Of a DNA stretch of 64,000 bases, positions 51,811 to 62,188 are shown in pieces. The position numbers and the translations under genes are program-made. How positions within the stretch are numbered: the stretch's first letter is position 1; each line of letters begins with the position of its first letter. Location: assembly GCA_016930675.1 (NCBI GenBank), contig JAFGGG010000037.1, positions 62,001-126,000 on the forward strand, written 5' to 3'. The notes beneath the pieces are model-generated. The model did not search any database and was not told the origin of the DNA. It saw nothing but the letters and a program-made list of their open reading frames with translations. The DNA comes from Spirochaetales bacterium. Its GTDB lineage: Bacteria > Spirochaetota > Spirochaetia > SZUA-6 > RPPD01.

Positions 51811-52080
51811 ATGAGCTTAGGCATGGCGATAAATCTATTAAGAGGCGGTGTTCTGCAGGTCTTGGTTATGGCGGCTCCGATTTTATTAATCGGAATGCTT
51901 ACGGGATTAATTATTTCCATAATACAGGCCACCACAAGTATTCAGGAACAGACTCTTACTTTTGTACCCAAGATCGCGGCGATTTTGGGAGCGGTTGCGA
52001 TATTTGGCCCCTGGCTTATATCATCAATGGTACAGTTTACCATACGGCTGTTTCAACAGATTTCAGCGATGTCAGGATAA
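51811..52080 (+). CDS. fliQ: Flagellar type III export protein FliQ
   Basis: FliQ is a small two-helix gate protein. The 89 residues match the family in length and in AAPILLIGMLTGLIISIIQA and IQEQTLTFVPKI. Start ATG 51811 has AAGGAGG upstream. Confidence 0.95.
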   Translation: MSLGMAINLLRGGVLQVLVMAAPILLIGMLTGLIISIIQATTSIQEQTLTFVPKIAAILGAVAIFGPWLISSMVQFTIRLFQQISAMSG

Positions 52081-52092
52081 CGGAGGGAAACA

Positions 52093-52878
52093 ATAGAGCT
52101 CTATCTGGTACAGTTTCAAGTATACCTTTTAATATTCGTAAGGATATTGTCCATGGTAGAAGTAGCCCCGTTGCTGTCTTCCAGTGCCATACCTCAAACT
52201 GCAAAAATAGGGCTTTCCCTTTTTGCTGCTTTGGCTGTATATCCATGGGTATATGCCATGGGTTTTGATATGCCTGCCAGTATAATCGATTTTTTTCTAT
52301 TGATTATAGGGGAGATGTTTATCGGTATTATAATTGGATTTTTTCTGGCAATTATTTATGTTGCGTTTCAAGTGGCGGGAAGATTTTTTTCGCTGCAAAT
52401 GGGTTTTGGAGCTTCTTCTGTTTTTGATCCGCTGGCGCAGATAGAGGTTCCGCTTATGGGGCAGCTGTTGAACATAATCGGTATGTTTGCCTTTATTTCG
52501 ATTGGAGGTTTCCAGAAAGTATTCTTAACGGGTGTTTATAAATCATTTAAATCGATCAGAGCGATTGATCTGGCGACCGGCAAACCGTTTCTAATGAAGC
52601 TTTTTGTAGGGAGTTTGGGTAAACTGTTTGAAAGCGCGCTTACAATCGCCTTTCCCATTCTGGGAACACTGTTTATAGTTTCTGTATGTATGGGTCTGCT
52701 GGCAAAAGCTGCCCCACAGATGAACCTGCTTATGCTGGGTTTTCCGATAGCGATTGGTGTGGCTTTTCTTATTTTATTTTTCTGTTTACCGTTTTTGGTT
52801 GAAGCATGCGCCAAACTTATCGACATCAGCTTCAGGCAGTTGTTACATATTTATCAAGGTATTTCAGGTGGAGGATAA
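52093..52878 (+). CDS. fliR: Flagellar type III export protein FliR (ATA start)
   Basis: FliR completes the FliPQR export gate. Family resemblance begins upstream of any standard start: in frame, VYLLIFVRILSMVEVAPLLS corresponds to the normal first helix. The only ATG/GTG/TTG-type starts are TTG 52147 and ATG 52153, which would cut this helix. GGAGGG (52082-52087) is five bases ahead of ATA 52093, giving 261 residues, the usual FliR length. The C-terminal helices (FILFFCLPFLVEAC-like) are typical. It overlaps flhB by one base. Confidence 0.85.
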   Translation: MELYLVQFQVYLLIFVRILSMVEVAPLLSSSAIPQTAKIGLSLFAALAVYPWVYAMGFDMPASIIDFFLLIIGEMFIGIIIGFFLAIIYVAFQVAGRFFSLQMGFGASSVFDPLAQIEVPLMGQLLNIIGMFAFISIGGFQKVFLTGVYKSFKSIRAIDLATGKPFLMKLFVGSLGKLFESALTIAFPILGTLFIVSVCMGLLAKAAPQMNLLMLGFPIAIGVAFLILFFCLPFLVEACAKLIDISFRQLLHIYQGISGGG

Positions 52879-54032
52879 TGGTAAGCGACATATTGTTTGA
52901 TACGTATCGAATACATAGACTACCGCCTGATTTAAGTAGTGTGCATCTGCAGTGGTTTGCCGCAGAAGATGAGGGGCGAACCGAAGAACCCACAGAGCAT
53001 AAACTGCGTAAAGCCAGGGAAGAAGGCCGTGTTGTAAAATCTTCAGAGTTCAGCTCGGCGCTTATTCTGCTTGTGGGAATCGGAGCCATCGCACTGCTTG
53101 CCACCTACCTCTTGGAAACCTTTTTGGCAATGCTTAAATATTTCTTAACAAACTCAGCAAGCATTGATATCACGAATAATGGCATAACCGTTCAGGCTGT
53201 TTTCAGTTTCTTTATCAGGCTCACCATGCCTATTGTCGGTGTAGTGTTTATAACAGCACTTATGAGCAATTTGCTGCAAGTGGGTTTTTTATTTACGGTA
53301 AAACCCATAACTCCGGATTTGACCAGGATTATACCAAAATTCGGAAAGTTCTTTAAACGTGCCATGTTTTCCGCGGAAGCGGGATTTAATTTATTCAAAT
53401 CGTTTGTAAAAGTAGGATTAGTGGCAGTTTTAGCGGTTTTAAACATCCAGGCGGAGCTGCCTAAAATAATGAATTTACTTAAAGTGCATTTTTATCATGG
53501 AGTTGAGCTTATATCGTCGTTAGCGTTCAGAATAATTTTTGAGGCCGGAATATTGTTGCTGATGCTGTCGGTTTTGGATTATATGTTCCAAAGGAGATTG
53601 CATAGACAGCGTTTAAAAATGTCACGTCAGGAACTTAAAGAAGAAAGAAGAATGTATGAAGGGGATCCGTTGGTAAAAAGCAGACTGCGTGAACGTATGC
53701 GAGAGATCATGACAAGGAATATGCTGCAGGCTGTCCCCAAAGCAGATGTAGTAATTACAAACCCCACACATTTTGCTATTGCACTGGAATGGGACAGGTT
53801 GATTATGGCCGCTCCGACCGTGGTGGCCAAGGGTGCCGATATGATAGCGCACAAAATTAAAGAGATCGCCCAGGATAATGAAGTACCTGTCGTGGAAAAC
53901 AAACCGCTCGCGCAGGCATTATACAATGAGGTCGAGGTAGGGGAAATAATTCCTGAAAAATTTTATGAGGTAATGGCCACCATACTGGCCGAGATTTATA
54001 AACTAAAGGGAGTTACGGAAGAGGTTATTTAA
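52878..54032 (+). CDS. flhB: Flagellar export switch protein FlhB
   Basis: FlhB switches export from hook to filament substrates. The 384-residue protein has EEPTEHKLRKAREEGRVVKSSEF, four membrane helices, the cytoplasmic KMSRQELKEERRMYEGDP region, and the autocleavage motif Asn295-Pro296-Thr297-His298. I start at ATG 52878, which overlaps the fliR stop (TAATG); a longer upstream frame is only a read-through of fliR. Confidence 0.95.
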   Translation: MVSDILFDTYRIHRLPPDLSSVHLQWFAAEDEGRTEEPTEHKLRKAREEGRVVKSSEFSSALILLVGIGAIALLATYLLETFLAMLKYFLTNSASIDITNNGITVQAVFSFFIRLTMPIVGVVFITALMSNLLQVGFLFTVKPITPDLTRIIPKFGKFFKRAMFSAEAGFNLFKSFVKVGLVAVLAVLNIQAELPKIMNLLKVHFYHGVELISSLAFRIIFEAGILLLMLSVLDYMFQRRLHRQRLKMSRQELKEERRMYEGDPLVKSRLRERMREIMTRNMLQAVPKADVVITNPTHFAIALEWDRLIMAAPTVVAKGADMIAHKIKEIAQDNEVPVVENKPLAQALYNEVEVGEIIPEKFYEVMATILAEIYKLKGVTEEVI

Positions 54033-54072
54033 CGTGAAGCTGTATAAGATAAGGAATAAATGGAGTAAATAA

Positions 54073-56157
54073 ATGGCAGATATACAACAGGTATTCGGAT
54101 TTTTAACAAAAAGGAAAAGCGATCTTGCTATAGCAGTGGGTGTTATTGTTATCGTACTGATGCTGATCATTCCGCTGCCGGAATTCGTTCTTGATGTATT
54201 TATGGCTTTAAATCTGGTGTTAAGCCTGTTGGTAATACTCATTGTCTTATTTTCCAGGCGGGTTCTTGATTTTTCAGTGTTTCCGACCGCGCTTCTTATC
54301 TTGACGGTATACGGATTGGCATTGAATGTATCTTCTACCAGATTGATTTTAGCTAAGGGCAAGGCGTTTCAGGGGCAGATTGTAAAAGCTTTCGGAGCCT
54401 TTGTAACGGGATCTGATGAAGCGTTTACAGGGTATGTGATCGGTCTCATCATATTTGTGGTAATTATCGCGGTTCAGTTTATCGTCATCACAAAGGGTTC
54501 GACACGTGTCGCGGAAGTCGCCGCTCGATTTACTTTGGATGCCCTGCCGGGAAAGCAAATGGCTGTTGAAGCTGAATATAATTCAGGCTTAATCACGGAA
54601 GAAGAGGCGACAAGGAGAAAGAACGAAATTCAGCGTGAGGTAGACTTTTACGGAGCAATGGATGGTGCTTCGAAATTTGTTTCGGGTAATGTTAAAGTCG
54701 GAATTCTCATCACGTTGATAAATATGATAGGCGGTCTGATTGTGGGCATGACAATACACGGTGAATCGTGGCATGATGCTGTTAATACCTATATTTCACT
54801 TACAATAGGTGATGGTCTGGTGACACAGCTGCCGGTGCTCTTGGTTTCGACTGCGACCGGTATTATCGTCACAAGAGCAGTCTCGGACGCCAGCTTTGGC
54901 TCGGATGTTACTTCACAGTTTTCCAGTCAATCAAAACCCTTTCTCATCGGTATGGTATTTTTAATCTTGATGGGATTTTTACCGGGATTCCCCTGGTATC
55001 TATTATGGCCCATGGGTACGTTGTTTGGCTTTTTGGCTTATGTACTGTCAAAAAATATTATGGAAAAAGAAGAAAAGGTAAAACTAAAAGAAGCTTCGGA
55101 GCAGGAAAGAAGAGCGCCGGCTGAAATATCGCCTGTAGTACCACTGGATCCCCTTTCGTTAGAGTTGGGATATGGTCTTATACCATTAGTGGATAAAGAG
55201 CACGGTGCGGAGTTGTTGGATAGAATAACAAGAATTAGGAGAGAATCTGCTTTGGATCTGGGACTTGTGGTGCCGCGAATTCGGATAATCGATAATATGC
55301 GTCTTGATCCGCCCGAGTACTGTTTTAAAATAAAGGGTGTTGAGGTGGGAAGAGGGAAGATCAGAATGGGCCGCTATCTGGCTATAAATCCCAGCGGTGA
55401 AAAGGAAGAACTACAGGGAGAAAAAACGCATGATCCGACATTCGGGCTGCCGGCTGTTTGGATTTCGGAAGAAAACAGAGATAAAGCTGAACAGTTGGGT
55501 TATACAGTAGTTGATCCGCCGTCAATAATCGCAACACATCTTACAGAGATTATAAAACAACATGCTGAAGAACTGTTAGGCAGACAGGAAGTGCAGTCGA
55601 TCATGGATACATTGCGCGCTGATTATCCCGCGGTTGTGGAAGACGTGTTAAAATCAATGTCGGTGGGTGAAATACAAAAAGTTCTGCAAGGTCTTTTAAA
55701 AGAACAGGTTTCAATAAGGAACATTGTGGTGATTCTGGAAACTCTGGCCGATTTCGCTCCGGTTACAAAAGATCCAAGCTATCTCATAGAAAAAGCTCGC
55801 CAGGCTTTGGGCAGGCAGATATGCTTACAATACGCAGATGAAAACCGGTTATTACATGTTCTTACAATTGATCCTGATATAGAAAAAAGGATAATAGATT
55901 CAAGGGTTGAAACAGGTACAGGTTTAACGGCTGCTTTGGAGCCTGCTTTACAACGCAAGTGGATAAATTCATGTCTTAATTTTATAAAAAGCGTGCAGGA
56001 ACAGGGATATCTGCCAGTAATTCTCTGCTCTGAGGCAGCACGTCCGTTGGTAAAGGACAGTACTAAACGTGAACTGCCGCAGCTGACGGTAATATCCGTA
56101 CCGGAAATAGTTACGGAAGTAACTGTTGAATCTTTGGGATCGATATCAATAAATTAG
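54073..56157 (+). CDS. flhA: Flagellar export protein FlhA
   Basis: FlhA is the nonameric export gate receptor. The 694-residue protein has about eight membrane helices, the FHIPEP signature with RFTLDALPGKQMAVEAEYNS, and a large cytoplasmic domain (PRIRIIDNMRLDPPEYCFKI) that binds export chaperones. Start ATG 54073 with GGAG upstream; position after flhB is standard. Confidence 0.96.
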   Translation: MADIQQVFGFLTKRKSDLAIAVGVIVIVLMLIIPLPEFVLDVFMALNLVLSLLVILIVLFSRRVLDFSVFPTALLILTVYGLALNVSSTRLILAKGKAFQGQIVKAFGAFVTGSDEAFTGYVIGLIIFVVIIAVQFIVITKGSTRVAEVAARFTLDALPGKQMAVEAEYNSGLITEEEATRRKNEIQREVDFYGAMDGASKFVSGNVKVGILITLINMIGGLIVGMTIHGESWHDAVNTYISLTIGDGLVTQLPVLLVSTATGIIVTRAVSDASFGSDVTSQFSSQSKPFLIGMVFLILMGFLPGFPWYLLWPMGTLFGFLAYVLSKNIMEKEEKVKLKEASEQERRAPAEISPVVPLDPLSLELGYGLIPLVDKEHGAELLDRITRIRRESALDLGLVVPRIRIIDNMRLDPPEYCFKIKGVEVGRGKIRMGRYLAINPSGEKEELQGEKTHDPTFGLPAVWISEENRDKAEQLGYTVVDPPSIIATHLTEIIKQHAEELLGRQEVQSIMDTLRADYPAVVEDVLKSMSVGEIQKVLQGLLKEQVSIRNIVVILETLADFAPVTKDPSYLIEKARQALGRQICLQYADENRLLHVLTIDPDIEKRIIDSRVETGTGLTAALEPALQRKWINSCLNFIKSVQEQGYLPVILCSEAARPLVKDSTKRELPQLTVISVPEIVTEVTVESLGSISIN

Positions 56158-56170
56158 TAAGGGAGATGCT

Positions 56171-57352
56171 ATGCAATATTTTACTATTCAAGCAAAATCG
56201 CATAGAGAGGCAATCGATAAGATGCGAATGCAACATGGCGAGAACGGAAAAATACTTACCTATCGTAACATTCGCTTAGGAGGATTTTTAGGCATGTTTT
56301 CTAAAGACGGAGTAGAAATTACAGGTTATGTGTCTGAAAAAACTAATCCGAAAAATAATATTCAAACTGAGAAGATGAAGGTTTTGGAAACTGCAAAAAA
56401 AGAACAGACATTAAATTACATACTTAAAGAATTAAAGGAATTGAAGTATGGTATCGGCAAATCCATGGGAACCCAGCAACAAGATCCGCCGGCCATCAAA
56501 ACGGTAAAGGAAATATTAACCGAGAATGATTTTTCGTTGGAATACATACAGAAGATAACCGATAAGATCCGCAATAAATTTTCAATAATGGAATTGGAGA
56601 CTACTAATAAAATACACAGTGATCTGATTGACTGGATTGCAGCAAGTATTTCTATCTATGATGTTGATGAAAAAACTGAAAAAAAACCAAAAATAATGAC
56701 GGTGATAGGGCCTACCGGAGTTGGTAAAACCACAACTGTGGCTAAACTGGCAGCACTTTATGGTTTGGAAAATAACGGGAAAAAGCCCTTAAGTGTAAGG
56801 ATTATTACTATTGACAACTATAGAATAGGAGCAAAACAGCAGATTGAGACCTATGGTGATATCATGCGCATTCCTGTATCATTTGCGGAAACACCTTCGG
56901 ATTTAAAGAAGTTGATTGCTCTCTATAATGATGTTGATATAATTTTAATTGACACGATAGGAAAAAGCCAAAAGGACTATAAAAAACTAGCGGAAATGAA
57001 AGAACTGTTAGCCAGTTGCGGTAATAATACGTCTACCATATTGGCGGTAAGCGCAACCACAAAATATAAAGATCTGGAAGAGATATTGCAACAGTATGAA
57101 CCGTTTAAGTATGTTTCAATAATTATAACAAAGCTTGACGAGACTTCTCAAATTGGTAATATCATAAGTATTGCGGCAGAAAAGAAGAAATCGATTTCTT
57201 TTGTTACTGACGGTCAGAAGGTACCTCAGGATATTGAAAAGGCATCAATCATGAGCTTTTTGATGAAACTGGAAGGACTGCATATTAACCGTGAGCTTTT
57301 AGAAAAAAAATATGGAAAAAGAGAAAAAGTATTAAACGAGGTGTGGAGCTGA
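56171..57352 (+). CDS. flhF: Flagellar SRP-type GTPase FlhF
   Basis: FlhF sets flagellar number and polar position. The 393-residue protein has the N-terminal YFTIQAKSHREAIDKMR region, a linker, and the SRP GTPase NG domain: P-loop GPTGVGKTTTVAKLAALY near residue 179, IDTIGKSQKD and TKLDET. Start ATG 56171; flhG follows after 3 bases. Confidence 0.95.
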   Translation: MQYFTIQAKSHREAIDKMRMQHGENGKILTYRNIRLGGFLGMFSKDGVEITGYVSEKTNPKNNIQTEKMKVLETAKKEQTLNYILKELKELKYGIGKSMGTQQQDPPAIKTVKEILTENDFSLEYIQKITDKIRNKFSIMELETTNKIHSDLIDWIAASISIYDVDEKTEKKPKIMTVIGPTGVGKTTTVAKLAALYGLENNGKKPLSVRIITIDNYRIGAKQQIETYGDIMRIPVSFAETPSDLKKLIALYNDVDIILIDTIGKSQKDYKKLAEMKELLASCGNNTSTILAVSATTKYKDLEEILQQYEPFKYVSIIITKLDETSQIGNIISIAAEKKKSISFVTDGQKVPQDIEKASIMSFLMKLEGLHINRELLEKKYGKREKVLNEVWS

Positions 57353-57355
57353 CGT

Positions 57356-58213
57356 ATGGCTGATCAAGCGGAAAAACTTAGAGAATTGATGCAGAAAAGA
57401 AAAGAGGATACGGGTGCAAATACACGGATAATAACGGTCTCCAGTGGAAAGGGTGGTGTGGGGAAAACAAATATTGCCATAAATCTGGCCTTATCATACG
57501 CGGAATTAGGGAAAAAAGTCACCGTAATGGATGCCGATTTGGGACTGGCTAATGTTAATGTAGTACTGGGTGTTATTCCAAAGTATAATTTGTACCATGT
57601 CATTCGACAACAGAAAAAAATGAAGGATATTATTATGGATACCGGTTACGGGATTAAGATAGTAGCCGGGGCATCAGGTTTTTCAAAAATTGCAAACTTA
57701 TCCGAAGAAGAAAGAAAGATATTTATACAGGAATTAGATGAACTCGCCAATGCGGATATAATTATAATCGATACGGGGGCCGGAGTATCAAATAATGTAA
57801 TTTCTTTTATCGCGGCGGCAGATGATGTTATTATCGTTACTACGCCTGAACCCACTGCCATCACTGACGCATATGGCATTATAAAAATAATCGCAACAGA
57901 AATAGAAAATTTGGATTTGGGATTGAAATTGGTCGTAAACAGAGTGAGTACAGTATCTGAAGGGAAAAAAGTAGCCCAGCGGGTAATTTCAATTGCAAGT
58001 AATTTTTTAAATATAAAAGTAGACTATCTGGGTTTTGTCTATAATGATAAGTTAGTGCATAATGCGGTAATAAAGCAAAAACCATTTTTCGCCATTGATC
58101 CTCACAGTAAAGCCTCAATATGCATTAAACATATAATTAGCAGATTAGAAAATATTGAGTATCGTGAAGGCAGCGGTATTTCGCGCTTTTTAAAAAAGCT
58201 CTTTGGTAATTGA
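57356..58213 (+). CDS. flhG: Flagellar number regulator FlhG (MinD-like ATPase)
   Basis: FlhG is a MinD/ParA-type ATPase that limits flagellar number with FlhF. The 285-residue protein has the deviant Walker [12 protein letters not shown] (residues 29-39; Lys32 and Lys37), [14 protein letters not shown] and [13 protein letters not shown]. The N-terminal 20 residues may activate FlhF. A weak hairpin follows the stop. Confidence 0.94.
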   Translation: MADQAEKLRELMQKRKEDTGANTRIITVSSGKGGVGKTNIAINLALSYAELGKKVTVMDADLGLANVNVVLGVIPKYNLYHVIRQQKKMKDIIMDTGYGIKIVAGASGFSKIANLSEEERKIFIQELDELANADIIIIDTGAGVSNNVISFIAAADDVIIVTTPEPTAITDAYGIIKIIATEIENLDLGLKLVVNRVSTVSEGKKVAQRVISIASNFLNIKVDYLGFVYNDKLVHNAVIKQKPFFAIDPHSKASICIKHIISRLENIEYREGSGISRFLKKLFGN

Positions 58214-58246
58214 GGTCAAGACCTGCTTGACGGTAAAGGTTTTTTC
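58213..58246 (+). other. Weak hairpin after flhG
   Basis: GTCAAG (58215-58220) and CTTGAC (58226-58231) can pair, and a six-base T-run lies about nine bases downstream (58240-58245). The gap between stem and T-run is too long for a good intrinsic terminator. It may cause partial termination. Confidence 0.25.
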
Positions 58247-58285
58247 TCATAATCTTTTATTAAGGGGCGGGGGGAGAAAGAAGAT

Positions 58286-59128
58286 ATGATACGCTGGAAT
58301 ATAGCGATATACTCAGGTTTAGGAGCATTTGGCTTATCATGTATTATTGGAATATTAAGCGGGAATCCTTTGGTTGCTATTATATTCCGTGCTTTGCTGT
58401 TCGGTGTTATTTTTGCTGGATTAGGCGCAGCGGGCAGCTTTATCATACATAAATACTTGCCTGAAATATTAAATAGTGAGGATCAACCGCGAAAAGAAAC
58501 AGCAGCTAGTGAAAATGTTGATATCGTGCTTCCGGAAGAAGGTCCTGTGCTGGGTGAATCATTACTGGAAGATAAAGAGAAAATAAGCAATGATAGTATA
58601 GATGAAATTGAAGAAACCGAGGAGCTGGAAACGGCAGAAGAAGTGGAGTCAGCAGAGAGTATCGATGGATATGAAGATATAGAAGAAGGAAAAGAGGGTA
58701 TACAAACAGAGATACAGCCTCAAGAAGAGGAGGAAAGTGTAACAGAAGAGGATAGTTATGAAAAGAGCTATGACAATATTGTTGTTGAAGAGATAAACCA
58801 TGATGAGGATGATAATCTTGATAAAGAAGATATTGCAGAGCAAAAAGATGAAATTCAGGAGCAGGAAGATAGAGCAGAGCAAAGCAGTGAAACAAGCCCT
58901 GACAAAATATCCGATGAAGAATTAGATGAACTGCCTGATATGGGTGTATTGGAAAATTCATTCATGGTAATAAGCTCGGAAGGCCAATCAGAATCTGGTG
59001 CGTTGGACGGTGTACAATCGAAAATACCCGGGAAGATGACAAAAAAGCAAGATCCTGAAGTTTACGCACAAGCAGTGCGTACAATAATAAAAAGAGACGA
59101 GGAAGGACCAAAAAAATATGGCCGATAA
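58286..59128 (+). CDS. Acidic membrane protein in the flagellar run, unknown function
   Basis: The first 55 residues hold two hydrophobic helices joined by a short loop ([39 protein letters not shown]). Residues about 65-225 are extremely rich in Glu and Asp with little structure. The last 35 residues are basic ([20 protein letters not shown]). No domain family is recognised. The gene is coupled to fliA, overlapping it by 11 bases, and follows flhG, so a flagellar role is likely. I recall proteins of unknown function at this place in other spirochaetes. A cytoplasmic acidic tail could bind basic partners, but that is speculation. Confidence 0.7.
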   Translation: MIRWNIAIYSGLGAFGLSCIIGILSGNPLVAIIFRALLFGVIFAGLGAAGSFIIHKYLPEILNSEDQPRKETAASENVDIVLPEEGPVLGESLLEDKEKISNDSIDEIEETEELETAEEVESAESIDGYEDIEEGKEGIQTEIQPQEEEESVTEEDSYEKSYDNIVVEEINHDEDDNLDKEDIAEQKDEIQEQEDRAEQSSETSPDKISDEELDELPDMGVLENSFMVISSEGQSESGALDGVQSKIPGKMTKKQDPEVYAQAVRTIIKRDEEGPKKYGR

Positions 59129-59906
59129 AATATTCGCAAAAAAATCAGAAGAAGAACTTTGGAGATCTTATAGAAAAACAAAAGATCCAAAGATCCGTGA
59201 TTTCTTTGTTAAACAATACGCACCATTAGTAAAATATGTTGCAGGCAAAGTTGCAATTGGCATGCCTCAGAATGTGGAATTTGATGATCTGGTTGGTTAT
59301 GGAGTATTTGGTCTGTTTGATGCAATAGAAAAGTTTGATCCTGATAAGCATGTAAAATTTAAAACCTATGCGGTAACGAGAATTCGAGGATCAATCTTTG
59401 ATGAGTTAAGATCAATAGATTGGGTACCCAGATCGGTAAGGCAAAAGACTAGAGAGGTTGAAGATACCATTTCTCACCTGGAAGGGCAATTAGGCAGATC
59501 GGCTTCGGATAATGAAATTGCAAAAGCCATGAATCTCACTCTTGATGATTATCAGAATCTTATGCTCAAAATAAGCGGTACTTCAATAATGTCAATTCAT
59601 GATGTATGGTATACGGGAGAGGATAATGACAAAATATCTATTGCCGAAAGCATAGAATCTCCCTCAAGTCTGAATCCCGATACGATTGTAGAAAAGAATG
59701 AAATTAAACGTGTTATTATCGAAGCCATAAATGAGCTTCCGGAAAAAGAAAAAAAAGTGCTTGTCCTGTACTATTATGAAGACTTAACTTTAAAAGAGAT
59801 AGGTGAAGTACTTTCAGTAACGGAATCGCGAGTATCGCAGCTGCATACAAAGGCAATATTGCGCTTACGGGCAAAACTTACAAGCCTAAAAAAGGGTATA
59901 ATGTAA
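59118..59906 (+). CDS. fliA: Flagellar sigma factor FliA (sigma28/WhiG family)
   Basis: This RNA polymerase sigma factor should direct late flagellar and chemotaxis genes. The 262-residue protein has region 2 ([20 protein letters not shown] and [19 protein letters not shown]), region 3 ([17 protein letters not shown]) and region 4 ([20 protein letters not shown]). That is the WhiG/FliA type, as in Treponema. No anti-sigma FlgM is visible in the window. ATG 59118 overlaps the previous gene. Confidence 0.95.
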   Translation: MADKIFAKKSEEELWRSYRKTKDPKIRDFFVKQYAPLVKYVAGKVAIGMPQNVEFDDLVGYGVFGLFDAIEKFDPDKHVKFKTYAVTRIRGSIFDELRSIDWVPRSVRQKTREVEDTISHLEGQLGRSASDNEIAKAMNLTLDDYQNLMLKISGTSIMSIHDVWYTGEDNDKISIAESIESPSSLNPDTIVEKNEIKRVIIEAINELPEKEKKVLVLYYYEDLTLKEIGEVLSVTESRVSQLHTKAILRLRAKLTSLKKGIM

Positions 59907-59907
59907 G

Positions 59908-61857
59908 ATGATTAAACTGGAACAATTGCGAAAATATATGAAGTCCCTCTATGACAACGATAAAAAAAATAAAACCATCCAGGTAAGAGGGAAAACATTG
60001 GACGATGCATTACGCGAAGCAGCTATTCAACTGGGATTACCGATAAAGAAAATCGAGTACGAAATCATAAAAAAAGGTACTAAAAAGGTACTGGGTATGG
60101 GTGGAGGAGAATGGGAACTTATTGCTTATGCAGCAGCCCAAGATGTGGATGGAAAAGACATCTTTGAAGAAGAGATTGCATTTGATATGAATATCCGATC
60201 CGAGTATCTTGAACAGGCTAAGAATAAAGACGGAAAAATCAGTGTTCGTCTGCAACCTGATGGTGTTTTTCTCAAAGTAACAAAACCTGTTGGAAATGGC
60301 AAAAAAGCAACTGTGGCATCGGCAAAAAATCTAATTATGAGAAGAAATATTGCAGGTTATGACGAAGCACTTGTAGATAAAGTCGTGAGATACGCAGACA
60401 ATAAATATGTTAAAATAGCAAATTATGAGTACAATCCTGCTCAAGATCCGGTTATGTTAGTGAGTATCGCCGATATGGAGATGAAAGCTTATCTCGTTCT
60501 GCAATCACCGGGTCCCGGGGGCGCGGATTTGGCCGCAGAAACAATAAAAGGGTATTTGAATAATAATAGGGTTATGTTCGGTATTAAGGACGATGTCTTA
60601 AAAAGCTTGGAAGAAAATCCGGTATATAATGAAGAGATTTTGGTCGCCGAAGGCCAAAAACAGGTAAACGGCAGTGATGCGAAAATAGTTTTTAATTTCA
60701 ATACCGATCATTCGACAATTATCCTTAAAGAAAAAAACGGTCGTGTGGATTTTAAAGACCTTAATTTGATCGAGAATGTAGTAGCAGGTCAACAGCTGGC
60801 AAAAAAGATTCCGCCGGAAAGGGGAAAGGAAGGCCAGACAGTTACGGGAAAAACATTACCTGCAAAACCGGGTAAAAATATTTCAATAGGCGTAGGGAAA
60901 AATGTAAAACTTTCGGAAGACGGAACAACAGCCATTTCGGAAATAAACGGTCAGGTAATTCTCCTAAACGGAAAATTGAATGTGGAACCGGTATACACGG
61001 TGCCGGGAGATGTGAATCTACATACCGGTAATATACTATTTTTAGGGACGGTGATAGTACGCGGAAATGTTGAAGACGGATTTTCCGTAAAAGCTGCGGG
61101 AAATATCGAAGTAATGGGTAACGTGGGGAAGGCAATGCTTGATGCGGAAGGAGATGTTATAGTACACCAGGGTGTACTTGGTAAAAATGAGGGCAAAGTA
61201 AAATGCGGTAAAAATATATATGCAAAATTTATTGAACATGCTTATATTGAAGCGGAGAATAATGTTATTGTAACTGACGGCATTTTGCATTCATATGTCG
61301 ATTCAAATAAAAAAATAATTTGTCAAGGAAGAAGAGCTTCGATTGTAGGCGGAAGACTGCGGGCGGCCGAAGAGATTAATGCTAAAAATTTGGGTTCTGT
61401 TGCAGGGGCCGAGACGATTTTGGAAGTCGGATATGATCCGAAAAGCAAGGAAAAACTGATAGAGCTGCAATCACAGAATGAAGTATTTAGCAAAGAATTG
61501 GAAGAAATAGAGAGAAATGTAAATACATTAGAAAATCTTAAGAAAGTACAAAAAGCGCTCCCGGAAGAAAAAGAGAAATATCTTACCGAATTGAATGAAA
61601 AACGGATGAAAATACTATCAGAAATGAAAGAGATTAAGAATCAGATTGATGAGATTAAACATCATCTTGCATCGCTCAAAGTTAAGGGAAAGATATCGGC
61701 TTCTGAACGCGTATTCCCCGGTGTGAAAATATATCTTAAAGATGTTATGGATAAGGTTCGCGTTGAACAGAAATCGGTAACCTACATATTAGAGGGAAAG
61801 CGGATAAGAATGACAAAGTACGAACCTGTAGAAGGAGAGTTCTTGAGGAGAAGATAA
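59908..61857 (+). CDS. fapA: FapA (DUF342) flagellar assembly protein A
   Basis: The 649-residue protein starts with a Jag-N-like domain (VRGKTLDDALREAAIQLGLP) and continues into the FapA/DUF342 region with a beta-helix-like repeat (for example GTVIVRGNVEDGFSVKAAG and AEGDVIVHQGVLGKNEGK). The C-terminal third is coiled coil. FapA-family proteins are linked to polar targeting of FlhF in Vibrio. It starts at ATG 59908, one base after fliA. Confidence 0.88.
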   Translation: MIKLEQLRKYMKSLYDNDKKNKTIQVRGKTLDDALREAAIQLGLPIKKIEYEIIKKGTKKVLGMGGGEWELIAYAAAQDVDGKDIFEEEIAFDMNIRSEYLEQAKNKDGKISVRLQPDGVFLKVTKPVGNGKKATVASAKNLIMRRNIAGYDEALVDKVVRYADNKYVKIANYEYNPAQDPVMLVSIADMEMKAYLVLQSPGPGGADLAAETIKGYLNNNRVMFGIKDDVLKSLEENPVYNEEILVAEGQKQVNGSDAKIVFNFNTDHSTIILKEKNGRVDFKDLNLIENVVAGQQLAKKIPPERGKEGQTVTGKTLPAKPGKNISIGVGKNVKLSEDGTTAISEINGQVILLNGKLNVEPVYTVPGDVNLHTGNILFLGTVIVRGNVEDGFSVKAAGNIEVMGNVGKAMLDAEGDVIVHQGVLGKNEGKVKCGKNIYAKFIEHAYIEAENNVIVTDGILHSYVDSNKKIICQGRRASIVGGRLRAAEEINAKNLGSVAGAETILEVGYDPKSKEKLIELQSQNEVFSKELEEIERNVNTLENLKKVQKALPEEKEKYLTELNEKRMKILSEMKEIKNQIDEIKHHLASLKVKGKISASERVFPGVKIYLKDVMDKVRVEQKSVTYILEGKRIRMTKYEPVEGEFLRRR

Positions 61858-62178
61858 ATGCCTATTCTGCCTATTGATTTACAGATTCTTTTCTCACAGA
61901 TGAATCAAGTGGGTAAAGAGCAGGCTATCCAGAAAGAAGGGCATGCGATTAATCAGTCGCTTCAAGGTATGGAACTGGTTAAACATACGGAGCAGGAAGA
62001 TAACTCCGTAAATCAGAGTAAGGACGTCGGAGAGGGTTTAGAAAAAATTAAAAATGAAGAGAATAAAAAGAAAGAAGAGCGGGAAAGAGAAAAGAATGAA
62101 AAAAAAGAACAATCACAAAAGAAGAATAAATATTTTGCGGATCCTGATTTGGGTAAACATATAGATATAATGGGATGA
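61858..62178 (+). CDS. Small charged protein of the flagellar run, unknown function
   Basis: The 106-residue protein has a short amphipathic start (PILPIDLQILFSQMNQV), a highly charged Lys/Glu middle predicted to be helix or coiled coil, and a defined tail, FADPDLGKHIDIMG. No family is recognised. It follows fapA with no gap. Position and size resemble short conserved proteins seen near fliA in spirochaetes, but I cannot name it. Confidence 0.65.
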   Translation: MPILPIDLQILFSQMNQVGKEQAIQKEGHAINQSLQGMELVKHTEQEDNSVNQSKDVGEGLEKIKNEENKKKEEREREKNEKKEQSQKKNKYFADPDLGKHIDIMG

Positions 62179-62188
62179 TAGATAGTTT

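Noticed and set aside
51786-52268. Plus-strand open frame of 160 codons across fliQ and fliR
   Set aside because: It overlaps two conserved genes in another frame and has no recognisable motif.
52806-52877. N-terminal extension of flhB upstream of ATG 52878
   Set aside because: It only reads through fliR in another frame; ATG 52878 overlaps the fliR stop and starts the normal protein.
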